Shown here piece by piece: positions 43,576 to 52,761 of a stretch of 64,000 nt of DNA. The stretch comes from Anaerorhabdus sp964386325 (GTDB lineage: Bacteria; Bacillota_I; Bacilli_A; Erysipelotrichales; Erysipelotrichaceae). The position numbers and the translations under genes are program-made. The stretch spans positions 23,850 to 87,849 of the forward strand of contig CAYLQY010000013.1 of NCBI GenBank assembly GCA_964386325.1. Direction: 5' to 3'. Numbering within the stretch: the first letter of the stretch is position 1; each line of letters opens with the position of its first letter. The notes under the pieces were generated by a model that was not told where the DNA came from, made no database searches, and saw only the letters and a program-made list of their open reading frames with translations.

Positions 43576-44457
43576 ATGCATATACTCATTTTCATTTCTA
43601 TTCTTTCAGTTATTTTATCAATATACTTATTCATCAAGTTATCAACAATAAAGAAGAATATAGATAATATTAATAAAGATATCCAAAGAATATTAAGTAC
43701 TGAAACTAATAATTTACTAACACTTAGTACAAACGATAAAACAATGAAGAATCTAGTTATTAATTTAAACAAACATCTTGTAAATCTTCGCAAACAACAA
43801 TTACTATACATAAACGGTAATTTAGAAGTAAGAAATAAGATTGCCCATATTTCTCATGATATTAGAACACCACTTACAGCTATTTGCGGATATTTAGATT
43901 TACTTAAATCAAAAGAAAAAAACACTGAAGTTGAAAGATATATTTGCATAATAGAAGAGCGTATTGAAAAACTAAAACAATTAACAGATGAATTCTTTGA
44001 CTACTCACTGATAGAAATCACTGATAATATAGAAGTTCAAAAAAAAGTAGTCATTAATGAGCTACTTGAAGAAAGTATTCTTGATTTTTATGGAGTATTT
44101 AAAGAACGCAACATCATTCCACTTATCAATCTAACAGATAAAAAAATTATTAGAGAGTTAAACCCTAGATTACTGTCTCGGGTGTTTTCTAATTTATTAA
44201 GCAATGCCTTGAAGTATAGTGATGGAGATTTACAAATAACCTTAAAAGAGTCAGGAGAAATCATTTTTATAAATACAGCAAAGCGATTAGATGTTGTTCA
44301 GGTTGAGCAACTATTTAATCGTTTTTACACAGTTGAAAATGCAAAATACTCTACTGGATTGGGACTGGAGATAACGAAGAACCTGGTTAATCAAATGAAT
44401 GGATTAATATCTGCAAACCTTAAAAATGGGCAATTAATTATTTCAATAATATTATAG
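43576..44457 (+). CDS. Histidine kinase with short membrane input
   Basis: This 293-residue protein has one membrane helix (residues about 2-23) and almost no extracellular part, then a coiled region (ESTETNNLLTLSTNDKTMKNL-like), a HisKA motif ISHDIRTPLTAICGYLDLL (His near 95) and a HATPase domain (NLLSNALKYSDGDLQ, STGLGLEITKNL). Kinases with so little sensor usually read their signal from a partner transporter, as in Bce/Lan systems. It is transcribed with the response regulator and ABC genes. Confidence 0.8.
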   Translation: MHILIFISILSVILSIYLFIKLSTIKKNIDNINKDIQRILSTETNNLLTLSTNDKTMKNLVINLNKHLVNLRKQQLLYINGNLEVRNKIAHISHDIRTPLTAICGYLDLLKSKEKNTEVERYICIIEERIEKLKQLTDEFFDYSLIEITDNIEVQKKVVINELLEESILDFYGVFKERNIIPLINLTDKKIIRELNPRLLSRVFSNLLSNALKYSDGDLQITLKESGEIIFINTAKRLDVVQVEQLFNRFYTVENAKYSTGLGLEITKNLVNQMNGLISANLKNGQLIISIIL

Positions 44458-44813
44458 ATTTTTCAATTATTCTCATAATTTATTATAGTAAAATTATTGC
44501 AAACTAATTTATTATTTCTTATACTATTTATCTTTCTATATAAATTCAAACAAAAAAAACTATAGCACCTGCCAAATACATAGAGATAAAAGAAGTAGAC
44601 TGATGCTGAAAATTCATCTATTTTTCTACAAATCATCGTTGAATTTGAAAATAGGAAAGTTAGATATTTTATTAATGAGATATTAATTGCTTATTATGCC
44701 CGTAAATATTTGCTCGATACAATGCCTCTTTGGTCAATCATTTTTGATAAAATTCATGATTACAAATGCCATATGCTTATACTTTTATATTTTTGAAAAT
44801 TCATTTTATCTTC

Positions 44814-44865
44814 CACATAAAAGAGAGAATTGTTGCACATTATCCCTTCAATTCTCTCTATGTGA
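44814..44865. repeat. Long imperfect hairpin in the gap 44458-45088
   Basis: GAGAGAATTG (44823-44832) pairs with CAATTCTCTC (44849-44858), extended by CACATA/TATGTG across a 3-base bulge, making a 16-bp stem with a 16-base loop. No gene is convincing in the surrounding 630 bases. It may be a small RNA, a repeated extragenic element or a convergent terminator. Confidence 0.4.
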
Positions 44866-45088
44866 CATGGAATATTAGATTCCATATTTTTGATTCGCAG
44901 GAGTCATGAATTTTTATATTCTGATATCTACGATAATATTCTGATAACTTCTTGATTTTTTATTAAAGTAGTTTCTTCCCTGATATCATTTCTTTCAAAA
45001 GTATACCTTTATTAGATAGTCACTTTTTATTTAGCGCCTTTCTTAGAAGAGGTAGGTTTTAATGTTTTTTACAGTGTAACGAATTAAC

Positions 45089-45217
45089 TTATTTCAAATA
45101 TTTTTTCAATATTTCAGGTTCTTTTGGTTGATAAATACCACGTATAGACACCATGTTTGCTGAATTTATTGCCAGACTATACACATAACCTATAAATAAT
45201 TTAAAAAACTTTCTCAT
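45089..45217 (-). CDS. agrD: AgrD-like autoinducing peptide precursor without cysteine
   Basis: This 42-residue frame starts at ATG 45217 with AAAGGAG upstream, overlapping the end of agrB by 17 bases. The N-terminus is an amphipathic helix (MRKFFKLFIGYVYSLAINSA). The C-terminus YQPKEPEILKKYLK fits the conserved acidic, proline-rich AgrD tail that AgrB recognises. The core between (NMVSIRGIY) has a serine but no cysteine, so the ring could be a Ser-lactone as in some staphylococci or enterococcal GBAP. Position beside agrB makes the identity likely although the ring residue is unusual. Confidence 0.7.
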   Translation of the reverse strand: MRKFFKLFIGYVYSLAINSANMVSIRGIYQPKEPEILKKYLK

Positions 45218-45782
45218 TTTTTTCTCTCCTTTCATTAATTGTAAGTTGTATAAAACATAAAATGCAAACTGCTATTAGAGTAATATTTATGAAAATCGCT
45301 AGATTTATTGAAAATACCCTAGTGACTGCCGAAAAATATACGACTATTAAAAATCTTCGAATCGCTATTATTTGATGTGTTTTTCTTTTATCGAGTGAAA
45401 TCGGTTTATTTGGATGTTCAACTGGTAGGTAATTAATTAAGAAAGAAATGCATATAAGTGCAAGTATCATAGAAAAGGAAAAGGAAAATAATTTCACGAG
45501 GCAATTATTCGCTAAATAAATTATTATAAATGTTATATTGCATTTTAAATAAGAGTTGGCATGATAGCCACCACCATATTCACGAAGTTTATCAAAAAAG
45601 AATAAATATGTAAAAGCTTCCAATAAATGTTTCGATATAAATCCAAATATCAAAATTACACCTGCACTAACACTATAAGAAACAATAATTGATAAACCAA
45701 ATCTATAAATTTCATATTCTTCTGTAATTAGTTTTTTCTCAATGAAGTAATTAATTATATTGTTCGAAATAAAATTTATCAC
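45201..45782 (-). CDS. agrB: AgrB-type processing peptidase
   Basis: The start is taken as GTG 45782 (193 residues), with AAGGAG 9 bases upstream; a TTG at 45791 abuts the ribosome site and is too close. The protein has several membrane helices and the AgrB catalytic motif YGGGYHANSYLKC (His and Cys, near residues 70-82), with KRKTHQIIAIRRF in the cytoplasmic loop. AgrB cuts the AgrD tail and closes the ring. agrB and agrD are transcribed together and diverge from the LytTR regulator genes. Confidence 0.9.
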   Translation of the reverse strand: MINFISNNIINYFIEKKLITEEYEIYRFGLSIIVSYSVSAGVILIFGFISKHLLEAFTYLFFFDKLREYGGGYHANSYLKCNITFIIIYLANNCLVKLFSFSFSMILALICISFLINYLPVEHPNKPISLDKRKTHQIIAIRRFLIVVYFSAVTRVFSINLAIFINITLIAVCILCFIQLTINERREKNEKVF

Positions 45783-45945
45783 TATACTCAACTCCTTATG
45801 GTAAAATGATTACATGGATTCAAGACTAAAACAACAAAATAGGTGTATCAAGCATAAAATGAGTGCGAAATACACTTATATTCAATTTAATGCGGTTAAT
45901 ATAGATTTTATAGCTGTAATTTGAAATTTTTTTGAGGTGAGGTTA

Positions 45946-46167
45946 ATGAAAAACTACAGAAGAAACCTACAGTATAATAATAAACTTAATCAATCAGAAG
46001 TGCTAAAAATTCCTAAATATACTTTATCGATAAATCTAAACAATTTATTCGGAAGTTTTTCAAATGAAAAACTCGATAGATCGACAATGTTTAAATTCAA
46101 TATTTTATTTATAAGAATCCTAGAATATATAACCTATTCCTTTACGAATTGTCTAAACAATGAATAA
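45946..46167 (+). CDS. Small basic protein translationally coupled to the LytTR regulator
   Basis: This is a 73-residue frame from ATG 45946, with GAGGTGAGG five bases upstream. It overlaps the start of the response-regulator gene by 8 bases, while that gene has no clear ribosome site of its own, so coupling is likely. The protein is basic at the N-terminus (KNYRRNLQYNNKLNQ) and helical at the end (ILFIRILEYITYSF). No family is recognised. It may only be a leader for translation, or a small regulator. Confidence 0.5.
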   Translation: MKNYRRNLQYNNKLNQSEVLKIPKYTLSINLNNLFGSFSNEKLDRSTMFKFNILFIRILEYITYSFTNCLNNE

Positions 46168-46879
46168 TTGTATGCATATTATCTTGTTCGATGATGACAT
46201 TGACTTTACAATTAAATTTAAGCTTCTAATAACCAAATTATTACAAAAATTTACTTATCAAATTGAATTTATCCATAACCCAAAACTTGACTATTTATCA
46301 CCTAATGATTATCAAGTGTTTTTCGTTGATATTAAAATGCCGAAAATCAGTGGGTTTGAGTTAGCGGACATGTTAAGAAAAAAGGGGTTCAACGGCCCAT
46401 TAATTTTCGTAAGTTATTATGAGTCATATGTTTTTCAATCTTTCTCATTCAAGCCTCTTTGCTTTATTAGAAAAAGTGTATTAGTTGCAGATTTAGATTT
46501 TGCTCTTAGTCTGCTAATATTTAAATATTATGGTATATATAAATTTTCTTATAGAGGTAAATTATACTCAATAAACCATAAAGATATACTTTACATTACG
46601 AAATATAAAAATAATATTGAAATAACTACATCTACTGGGATATTTCAAACACGTTCTACATTAAATGAAGCTTTAAAGAATCTTAATCAATTCCACCTTT
46701 CATTCATCCAAATTCATAAATCCATCATTGTAAATGTTAACAAGATTAGAAAATTTGAGAACAATACACTAATTTTATATAATAATCAAAATATGATTAT
46801 TTCTAGAAAATTTATTGAAGTATTTATAAAGGAGTATTATCAAAATATTTTTATAAATAAAGGAGAAAAGAATATATGA
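46160..46879 (+). CDS. LytTR-family response regulator (AgrA-like)
   Basis: This 239-residue protein has a receiver domain with acidic residues FDDDID, phospho-acceptor Asp in FFVDIKMPKISG and Lys in CFIRKSV. The C-terminal LytTR DNA-binding domain shows YITKYKNNIEITTSTGIF and FIQIHKSIIVNVNKI. It precedes the AgrC-like kinase, overlapping by 4 bases. It probably activates agrBD and the downstream secreted-protein genes. Confidence 0.85.
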   Translation: MNNCMHIILFDDDIDFTIKFKLLITKLLQKFTYQIEFIHNPKLDYLSPNDYQVFFVDIKMPKISGFELADMLRKKGFNGPLIFVSYYESYVFQSFSFKPLCFIRKSVLVADLDFALSLLIFKYYGIYKFSYRGKLYSINHKDILYITKYKNNIEITTSTGIFQTRSTLNEALKNLNQFHLSFIQIHKSIIVNVNKIRKFENNTLILYNNQNMIISRKFIEVFIKEYYQNIFINKGEKNI

Positions 46880-48159
46880 TATATTTCAATATATTACTTG
46901 ATTTATTACAGGGATTCATAATTGGCATTTTTTCATACCTATTTATAATTCCAAAGGAGCCATCAAAAAAATATTATCATATCATTCTTTTATCTTTAAT
47001 TCTCGGTACTGAGATTCTATATTTTGACTTCACTACAATTTACGAATCATTCTTATCATTGGCATATGTTATTACTTTATTTATATATCTAAAATTTATT
47101 TCAAAAAGCAGTACTACTGATGTATTCTTACTAGCTATAATTGTAATTACAACTACATCAGTCGGCAATGGATTCGCTATATTTATTTTTTCTATCTTAT
47201 TAAACAATAACCTATTTACCTTGCTTAACTCAGAAATTATGTTATTAATTGCTGCATTGATATCAACATTCACCTTCACAGTAATTTTGTATTTAGTTGT
47301 GAAAACAAAAAAATACATTACTTCATTAACTTCTAATCATGGGAAATATTTTATAACTGCAATGCTGATTTTGTTTATTTCAATTACTTTATTAGAAGAG
47401 ATGGTTTTTGCCCAGTCATATGATGAAACAAATTTATTAGCAAGTTTGATGCTTTTCTTAGCAGTTTTTATTTTGTTATTAATCATAATGTTTAAAAACG
47501 CAAAGGATTCAATGAACTACACTAACCAAGAAATGATTTCACAAGAACTAAAACATATGAATGAAAAATTCGAAGTATTAGAGGCAAGTAATAATGAAAT
47601 AAAAATTATGAAGCATGATTTAAATAAGACTCTATTTATTTTAAAAGAATACATTGTTGAAGGAAAACTTGAAAAGGTCAACAAAGTGATTGATGAAATG
47701 ATTACTGACATTCATTTGACCCCTAGAGCTCTAATTTCTGGTATATCTTCAATTGATTCGGTAATTACATCAAAAGCTCTTGAATGTTCAAAGAAAAAAA
47801 TACATTTTACCTATAATATTGAAACATCTTATCTTTCATGCATCAATGATTTCGATCTTTCACTAATCTTTTTAAATTCATTATCAAATGCAATTGAAAA
47901 TATTGACAGCAAAAATAGAATAATCAATTTAGAAGTAACACAAAATTCTAATATACTTTATATACAGGTAGTTAATAAAGTAAGCATTGACGTTTTCGAT
48001 GAAAATCCACAACTCATCTCAACAAAATCAAGTAAAAATCATGGCTATGGTATTAAAAGCATGAGGAACATAGCGCGAAAATATAACGGAGATATTCATT
48101 TATTTCAAAATAATCAAGATTTTCACTGTATTATTACTCTTCAAATCGCCACAGCATAG
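46876..48159 (+). CDS. AgrC-like sensor histidine kinase (GHKL type)
   Basis: This 427-residue protein has AAAGGAG before its ATG. It has six to seven membrane helices over residues 5-205, then a coiled region and the phospho-acceptor motif IKIMKHDLNKTLFIL (His near 240). The GHKL ATPase domain shows NSLSNAIENIDSK (N-box) and GYGIKSMRNIARKYNGDI (G-box). The architecture is that of AgrC and related peptide-sensing kinases. The likely ligand is the AgrD-derived peptide encoded 700 bases away. Confidence 0.85.
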   Translation: MIYFNILLDLLQGFIIGIFSYLFIIPKEPSKKYYHIILLSLILGTEILYFDFTTIYESFLSLAYVITLFIYLKFISKSSTTDVFLLAIIVITTTSVGNGFAIFIFSILLNNNLFTLLNSEIMLLIAALISTFTFTVILYLVVKTKKYITSLTSNHGKYFITAMLILFISITLLEEMVFAQSYDETNLLASLMLFLAVFILLLIIMFKNAKDSMNYTNQEMISQELKHMNEKFEVLEASNNEIKIMKHDLNKTLFILKEYIVEGKLEKVNKVIDEMITDIHLTPRALISGISSIDSVITSKALECSKKKIHFTYNIETSYLSCINDFDLSLIFLNSLSNAIENIDSKNRIINLEVTQNSNILYIQVVNKVSIDVFDENPQLISTKSSKNHGYGIKSMRNIARKYNGDIHLFQNNQDFHCIITLQIATA

Positions 48160-48235
48160 TGAAAAATAAAGTAATGATTATAAAAAAATAATAACTTAGT
48201 AATGTTTGCTATACTATCTCTAAGGAGGTGCGAGT

Positions 48236-48946
48236 ATGATTAAGTATGCATTTGTCGATGATGATAAAGAGTTTTGTAAGTTGTTCACAAGATTGATAGA
48301 TGGTCTGATAGACATAAGAGACATTGATTTCTATGATGATGCTGAATCTTTTAGAGAAGTAATTCTTTTAAACAAAATACAATATGATGTAATTTTTTTA
48401 GATATTGAAATGCCCAAGTATGATGGAATTACATTATCAAAACAATTATTCAATCATCTAACTCATTCCATAATAATCTTTTTAACTAATCGTTCTGAAT
48501 TGGTTTATGATGCATTCGGATTGAACATATTCAAATTCGTCAGTAAATCAAGTATTCAAAATAATTTATCCAATATAATACAAGAAACAAGAAATTTAAT
48601 AAATATGCGCATTGTAATCACATTAAAATGTGACACTAGCGATATCAGCTTAGTTCAAAATGATATTGAATATATCGAACTCATAAAAAGAGATATATGG
48701 ATATATACATCATCTGACAAATTTCGTATTCCATACTACACATTAGAAAAAATATATTCAACTTTGAATAATAGTGTTTTTTGTTTTATAAATAGAAATA
48801 CAATTGTTAATATGAATTATGTAAAAATTATCATTGGTAAGAAGGTATTCATGCTGAACAACAAGCAATTTGACGTTTCTAGAGGAAAAAAGCAGAGTGT
48901 GTTAAACACTTATAAAAACTCACATTCTAAAATTTTAAAATTATAA
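48236..48946 (+). CDS. Second LytTR-family response regulator
   Basis: This 236-residue protein has a strong ribosome site (AAGGAGG, 7 bases upstream). The receiver has VDDDKE, phospho-acceptor Asp in VIFLDIEMPKYDG and Lys in KFVSKSS. The LytTR part shows YIELIKRDIWIYTS and FINRNTIVNMNYVKI. It is separate from the first regulator and lies after the kinase, so a single kinase may feed two regulators. It could set the later genes (49632 onward) apart from autoinduction. Confidence 0.8.
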   Translation: MIKYAFVDDDKEFCKLFTRLIDGLIDIRDIDFYDDAESFREVILLNKIQYDVIFLDIEMPKYDGITLSKQLFNHLTHSIIIFLTNRSELVYDAFGLNIFKFVSKSSIQNNLSNIIQETRNLINMRIVITLKCDTSDISLVQNDIEYIELIKRDIWIYTSSDKFRIPYYTLEKIYSTLNNSVFCFINRNTIVNMNYVKIIIGKKVFMLNNKQFDVSRGKKQSVLNTYKNSHSKILKL

Positions 48947-48976
48947 TACTCGAAATTAGTTCGAGTATTATAATTT
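48938..48976. terminator. Long perfect hairpin after the second LytTR regulator
   Basis: A 17-bp perfect inverted repeat with a 5-base loop overlaps the stop codon (left arm ends ATACTCGAA, right arm begins TTCGAGTAT). It lacks a long T-tract. It probably ends transcription or stabilises the mRNA. The gap 48977-49631 has no firm gene; a 14-codon frame at 49108-49152 with a ribosome site (GAAAGGATG) is the only other item. Confidence 0.6.
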
Positions 48977-49631
48977 AAATATCATTGTATTAATATATAT
49001 ATTATTTTGAATACCATTCATGTCAGAATTTAATACATTCGCGTAAAAACTATTTCAAAAAAGAAAAAAGAAATTTATATTATGATTAACAGATAGAAAG
49101 GATGTACATGATGATATCAAGATATAAAAATGGAGATACACTAAGTTTTTAATAAATTACATTTATAATTGAATATTTCTTGTAAATTCGTGAATTCATC
49201 TTAGAAATTTGCAATTTACTATAATTACTTAGATCTTTCAATTTAAACTTTCAATTATTATTCCGCTACCAATATAAATGCCAAAATACCTGAAACATTC
49301 AAAACTTGACCTTCTATAATAATAAAAATATACTTAAACCAAACAAATTTATTCTACTTGTTTTAATCATCTGATTAAATTCTCACACTATAATCTAAGG
49401 TAAAATCATAATATTGGAAATCTACTATTCTTCCATATCATTTACCCAATATCATACTTGTTAGAAATTAAAAATGATTATAATTTTAGAAAAATAATGA
49501 TTTTCAAGAAATGGATGCATATCAATAGCTAAAAAAACTAAAGATTGTGAAAATTATTAAGTAATATTTGAAATCAATAATAAATAGAAGTCATTATTAT
49601 ACCGACATACTCGGGAAGAGGAGAGAGTAAA

Positions 49632-49919
49632 ATGAAGAAAATCTTTATTTGTTTATTAACCGCTATGATGCTTTTAGGATCACCTATTGTAAGTTTTGCC
49701 CAAGAAAGTCTTCCTAACAATGGATATGGACATACACACCCTGAAAATTTAGAACTATATGTATCTTGCTATCATACTTATATCGATACGCCTACAGGTG
49801 GTGAACATGATAAAACTGCCCCTGATGGTAGAGTTGAAAGAGTTCAAACTTATACTGCTAGATGCACTAAATGTGGAGACTATTATTACTGGGATAAACA
49901 TTTATACTGGTACGCATAG
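49632..49919 (+). CDS. Secreted mini-protein with C-x-H and C-x2-C-G signature (paralogue A)
   Basis: This 95-residue protein has GAGGAG upstream of its ATG. It has a classic signal peptide (IFICLLTAMMLLGSPIVSFA) with cleavage before QESLP. The mature part of about 70 residues contains SCYHTYIDTP and ends RCTKCGDYYYWDKHLYWYA. The two Cys and His groups (C-x-H and C-x2-C-G, then YYY-x3-H) could bind zinc or form disulfides. It shares this frame with paralogue B and precedes an ABC transporter, downstream of an Agr system. A bacteriocin-like or signalling role is likely; the family is not recognised. Confidence 0.65.
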   Translation: MKKIFICLLTAMMLLGSPIVSFAQESLPNNGYGHTHPENLELYVSCYHTYIDTPTGGEHDKTAPDGRVERVQTYTARCTKCGDYYYWDKHLYWYA

Positions 49920-49925
49920 GTTGAT

Positions 49926-49958
49926 ATTGCTTATCAAATTTTTGATAAGCAATTTTTC
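49926..49958 (+). terminator. Terminator between the two secreted mini-protein genes
   Basis: A perfect 13-bp inverted repeat (ATTGCTTATCAAA/TTTGATAAGCAAT) with a 2-base loop is followed by TTTTTC. Partial read-through would make paralogue A more abundant than the genes after it, as seen in many bacteriocin operons. Confidence 0.8.
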
Positions 49959-49982
49959 TATTATACATAGAGGAGGTTTCAT

Positions 49983-50234
49983 ATGACTACAAAAGTATTA
50001 TCCATCTTAATGTTATTAATTATCTCAAATCCGTTTTTAGTTGCTTTAAAAGAAGATTCGAATTTTTGTAATATTACAGCATGTAATCATACTTATAGTT
50101 ACTCACCTGTTGGCAAAAATTTTGATCAAGTAAATAAAAAAGGTGAGACTGAATGCATGCAAACATTTATTGGAGTATGTGATGAGTGTGGAATTTATTA
50201 TTACACGAATATTCATGTTTTTTGGTACGAATAA
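49983..50234 (+). CDS. Secreted mini-protein, paralogue B
   Basis: This 83-residue protein has GGAGG six bases before its ATG. The hydrophobic N-terminus (VLSILMLLIISNPFLVAL) is a signal peptide or anchor. The mature part contains ACNHTYSYSPVG and ends VCDECGIYYYTNIHVFWYE. Aligned with paralogue A, C-x-HTY, the QT[YF] pair, C-x2-CG-x-YYY-x3-H and the terminal [YF]WY are conserved, while the rest differs. It could be a second subunit, an alternative toxin or a cognate immunity decoy. It lies 33 bases before the permease gene. Confidence 0.6.
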   Translation: MTTKVLSILMLLIISNPFLVALKEDSNFCNITACNHTYSYSPVGKNFDQVNKKGETECMQTFIGVCDECGIYYYTNIHVFWYE

Positions 50235-50267
50235 AATTTAAAGGTAGAAAGATAAGCGGTATAATGT

Positions 50268-52760
50268 ATGAAAAATTGCTTATATTTGTCGTTAAGAGGA
50301 ATTTTTGGTAGGAAGAAAGAAAATTTCATTCTTATATCGGTGATAATACTGTCGATAGTTTTTTTGTCATCCTTCTTAATCTACAATCAAAGTAGTTTAA
50401 GAAGTTTAGATGAGACAAGAAAAAACATATATGGTGAATGGTATACAACAACATATAATGTTCAAACTCCAATAGTTAATACCGATGGATTAAGTAGTAT
50501 TATTGAGCAAAATGCACTGATATGTTCAAATAATACAATTCTTGGATCAATTGGAAAGGTCGACCAAAATTTTAAAAAACTTAGTCATATTGAATTACTA
50601 AGTGGTTCACTACCTTCTAACCCAGATGAAATTGCTTTGACTACATCATTATTGGATACTTTGGGATACTCTTATGATTTAGGTAACATAGTTAAAATTC
50701 CAATATTACCTACTGACTTTGATCAAGAACTACTACAAACCCAAATAATTGATTTAACATATGTTGAGTACAAATTAGTAGGGATTCTCCCTGCTTATGA
50801 CGTATTTTGGAAAAAAGGTGAAATCCCATTGGTTAATGGCGTTGTTACTAGTTTCAAAGAAAACTTTCCAACCAACTACCAAATCTTATGGAAAGGTTCG
50901 AAGCCTTTCGATTCATATCAACTATCCTTAATTACAAATCCCGACATTGTAGTAAATGAGTTTGCTTACCCTGTTGATGACAACTTTGATACTTCATTAA
51001 TGATAATACAGATTGGAGTCATCGGACTGGCATTCATATCAAATCTAGTTGTTTATTCACTCTTATTAAATAAAAGAAAACGAAGTTTTTTAACAATGTC
51101 TAATCTAGGTGCAACAAAAACAATAATCGTTAAGATTGTTTTTGTTGAGTCACTATTAATTCTTACATTTAGCTTTATTATTGGTATTCCTCTCAGTTTA
51201 ATTACTGGAATAGTAATAAGTATACTATCTAAAAATACAATGCTAAGTATTCCTTGGATTCAGCTGGGCATTCTCCTATTGCTTCTATATTTTGTTTGTT
51301 TTCTATCTTTTCTTATTTCATCGATTTTAATTAAAATTGACAACCCCGAAATACTTCGAAATGAAAAAACTAAAATAATAAATAAGCTAAGCCTTGCATC
51401 TAAAAATAAACTATCAATCATCTTATTAACAACAGTCATCATATTCGTATCAATTGGAACGTTATATTTGTCACAATGGACAATGATGCCCTATGATAGA
51501 AATGCATCTTATGCCGCTTTAAATATTCAAAGTGCAGCAAATAACTTTTTTGATGAGAAAATATTGAATGATTTGCAACAAATACCTGAAGTAAAAGAGG
51601 TTGCTGCCTATAATTATGTTGGTATGGAATATTTCGTAACATCCAAAGAAATAAGAGATAGCAAGGTATTCAATGATTTATATGAATCATCTATTGAACC
51701 AATGCCTGTATTTTTTTATAAACGCGGTATTTTATCAACCCATTTCTTTGTTTTATCTGAAAAAGAAAGTGATTTATTGATTGAATTATCTGATATGCAG
51801 AAGTATGACATTGAAAGATTTAAGAATGGTGAAGGTATTCTTTATTATCAAATGCCATTAGAAAAAAATAGTACTTCAGGAATGGTCTACGATTCTTCAG
51901 TTGAGGGTGTTAGCAAAGGATATGAATACCTTGAATCTCCAGTACATACTGGAAGTATGTTATCTTTATCTAGTAATTTATTTGTGAATGAAGAAGGTCA
52001 TGATTATACAGTTTCTAATGTATTTGATAATGATATAGAAGTTCTAGGTGTCGTTACGCATTTGAATGACAAGTTACTCGTTGCAAATAATACACCAATA
52101 ACAAATGGAAGTATCTTTATATCACAGAATTTCTATAAAAAGCTTATGCTTAGAATGGAAGAAAGAGTAGTCACTAATGATGAATATACTAATATCAATG
52201 TAACTGTAGAAAAAAACTCTTCATATTCAACTAGAAAATCAATATCATCCATCGTAACTTCAAGAGGAGGACTATTGCAGTCAGATAGTTATGAGATTGT
52301 AGATCGACTGTACCGTGAATGCAGTCAAAAAAATCTAATAGTAATACTCTCTGGAGTTATCATTGTTCTATTCTGTTTTGTATTATTGTGGAATATTGTA
52401 AGTTCATCATTACTCATAGAACGCAGAAGAATTGGAATACTGCAAGCACTGGGATCATCAAAGAATAAACTAATGGTTGCTTATACAAATAAAATACTTA
52501 TATATCTTATACCACTGATTGTGCTTATAAATGTGATTATTATTGGAATCATGTCAATCATCAATCAACCCAAATATTTGATACAGTTCTCAAAAATCTT
52601 TGTTTATGGAGATGATGTATATTTTAAATTTCCAATCTTATTACAAATAATGCTTAATATAGTTCTTTTGATTCTACTTCTATTGTTTCAACTATATCCT
52701 TTGTATAAAATGATTAAGAACGAGCCTATTAATAATATGAAAGAATCTGGAGGAATTTAG
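50268..52760 (+). CDS. FtsX/MacB-like ABC permease of the mini-protein locus
   Basis: This 830-residue protein has an N-terminal membrane helix (about 20-42), a first extracellular domain (45-245), three helices (about 246-266, 290-320 and 328-352), a fourth near 382-400, a second extracellular domain (405-680) and three C-terminal helices (about 688-712, 738-760 and 782-806). This duplicated FtsX layout is typical of peptide-antibiotic and macrolide-type exporters and of the lactococcin-972-type immunity proteins. The ATPase gene starts one base after its stop. Its partner is therefore the 219-residue ATPase, and the substrate is probably one of the two mini-proteins. Confidence 0.75.
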   Translation: MKNCLYLSLRGIFGRKKENFILISVIILSIVFLSSFLIYNQSSLRSLDETRKNIYGEWYTTTYNVQTPIVNTDGLSSIIEQNALICSNNTILGSIGKVDQNFKKLSHIELLSGSLPSNPDEIALTTSLLDTLGYSYDLGNIVKIPILPTDFDQELLQTQIIDLTYVEYKLVGILPAYDVFWKKGEIPLVNGVVTSFKENFPTNYQILWKGSKPFDSYQLSLITNPDIVVNEFAYPVDDNFDTSLMIIQIGVIGLAFISNLVVYSLLLNKRKRSFLTMSNLGATKTIIVKIVFVESLLILTFSFIIGIPLSLITGIVISILSKNTMLSIPWIQLGILLLLLYFVCFLSFLISSILIKIDNPEILRNEKTKIINKLSLASKNKLSIILLTTVIIFVSIGTLYLSQWTMMPYDRNASYAALNIQSAANNFFDEKILNDLQQIPEVKEVAAYNYVGMEYFVTSKEIRDSKVFNDLYESSIEPMPVFFYKRGILSTHFFVLSEKESDLLIELSDMQKYDIERFKNGEGILYYQMPLEKNSTSGMVYDSSVEGVSKGYEYLESPVHTGSMLSLSSNLFVNEEGHDYTVSNVFDNDIEVLGVVTHLNDKLLVANNTPITNGSIFISQNFYKKLMLRMEERVVTNDEYTNINVTVEKNSSYSTRKSISSIVTSRGGLLQSDSYEIVDRLYRECSQKNLIVILSGVIIVLFCFVLLWNIVSSSLLIERRRIGILQALGSSKNKLMVAYTNKILIYLIPLIVLINVIIIGIMSIINQPKYLIQFSKIFVYGDDVYFKFPILLQIMLNIVLLILLLLFQLYPLYKMIKNEPINNMKESGGI

Positions 52761-52761
52761 A

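Noticed and set aside
44687..44878. A 63-codon plus-strand frame in the gap after the histidine kinase
   Set aside because: It runs across a strong hairpin, has no ribosome site and a composition unlike a protein.
49108..49152. A 14-codon frame with a good ribosome site between the agr regulators and the mini-protein genes
   Set aside because: Too short to judge, no similarity or conserved feature, and no coupling to a neighbour; mentioned only in the gap description.
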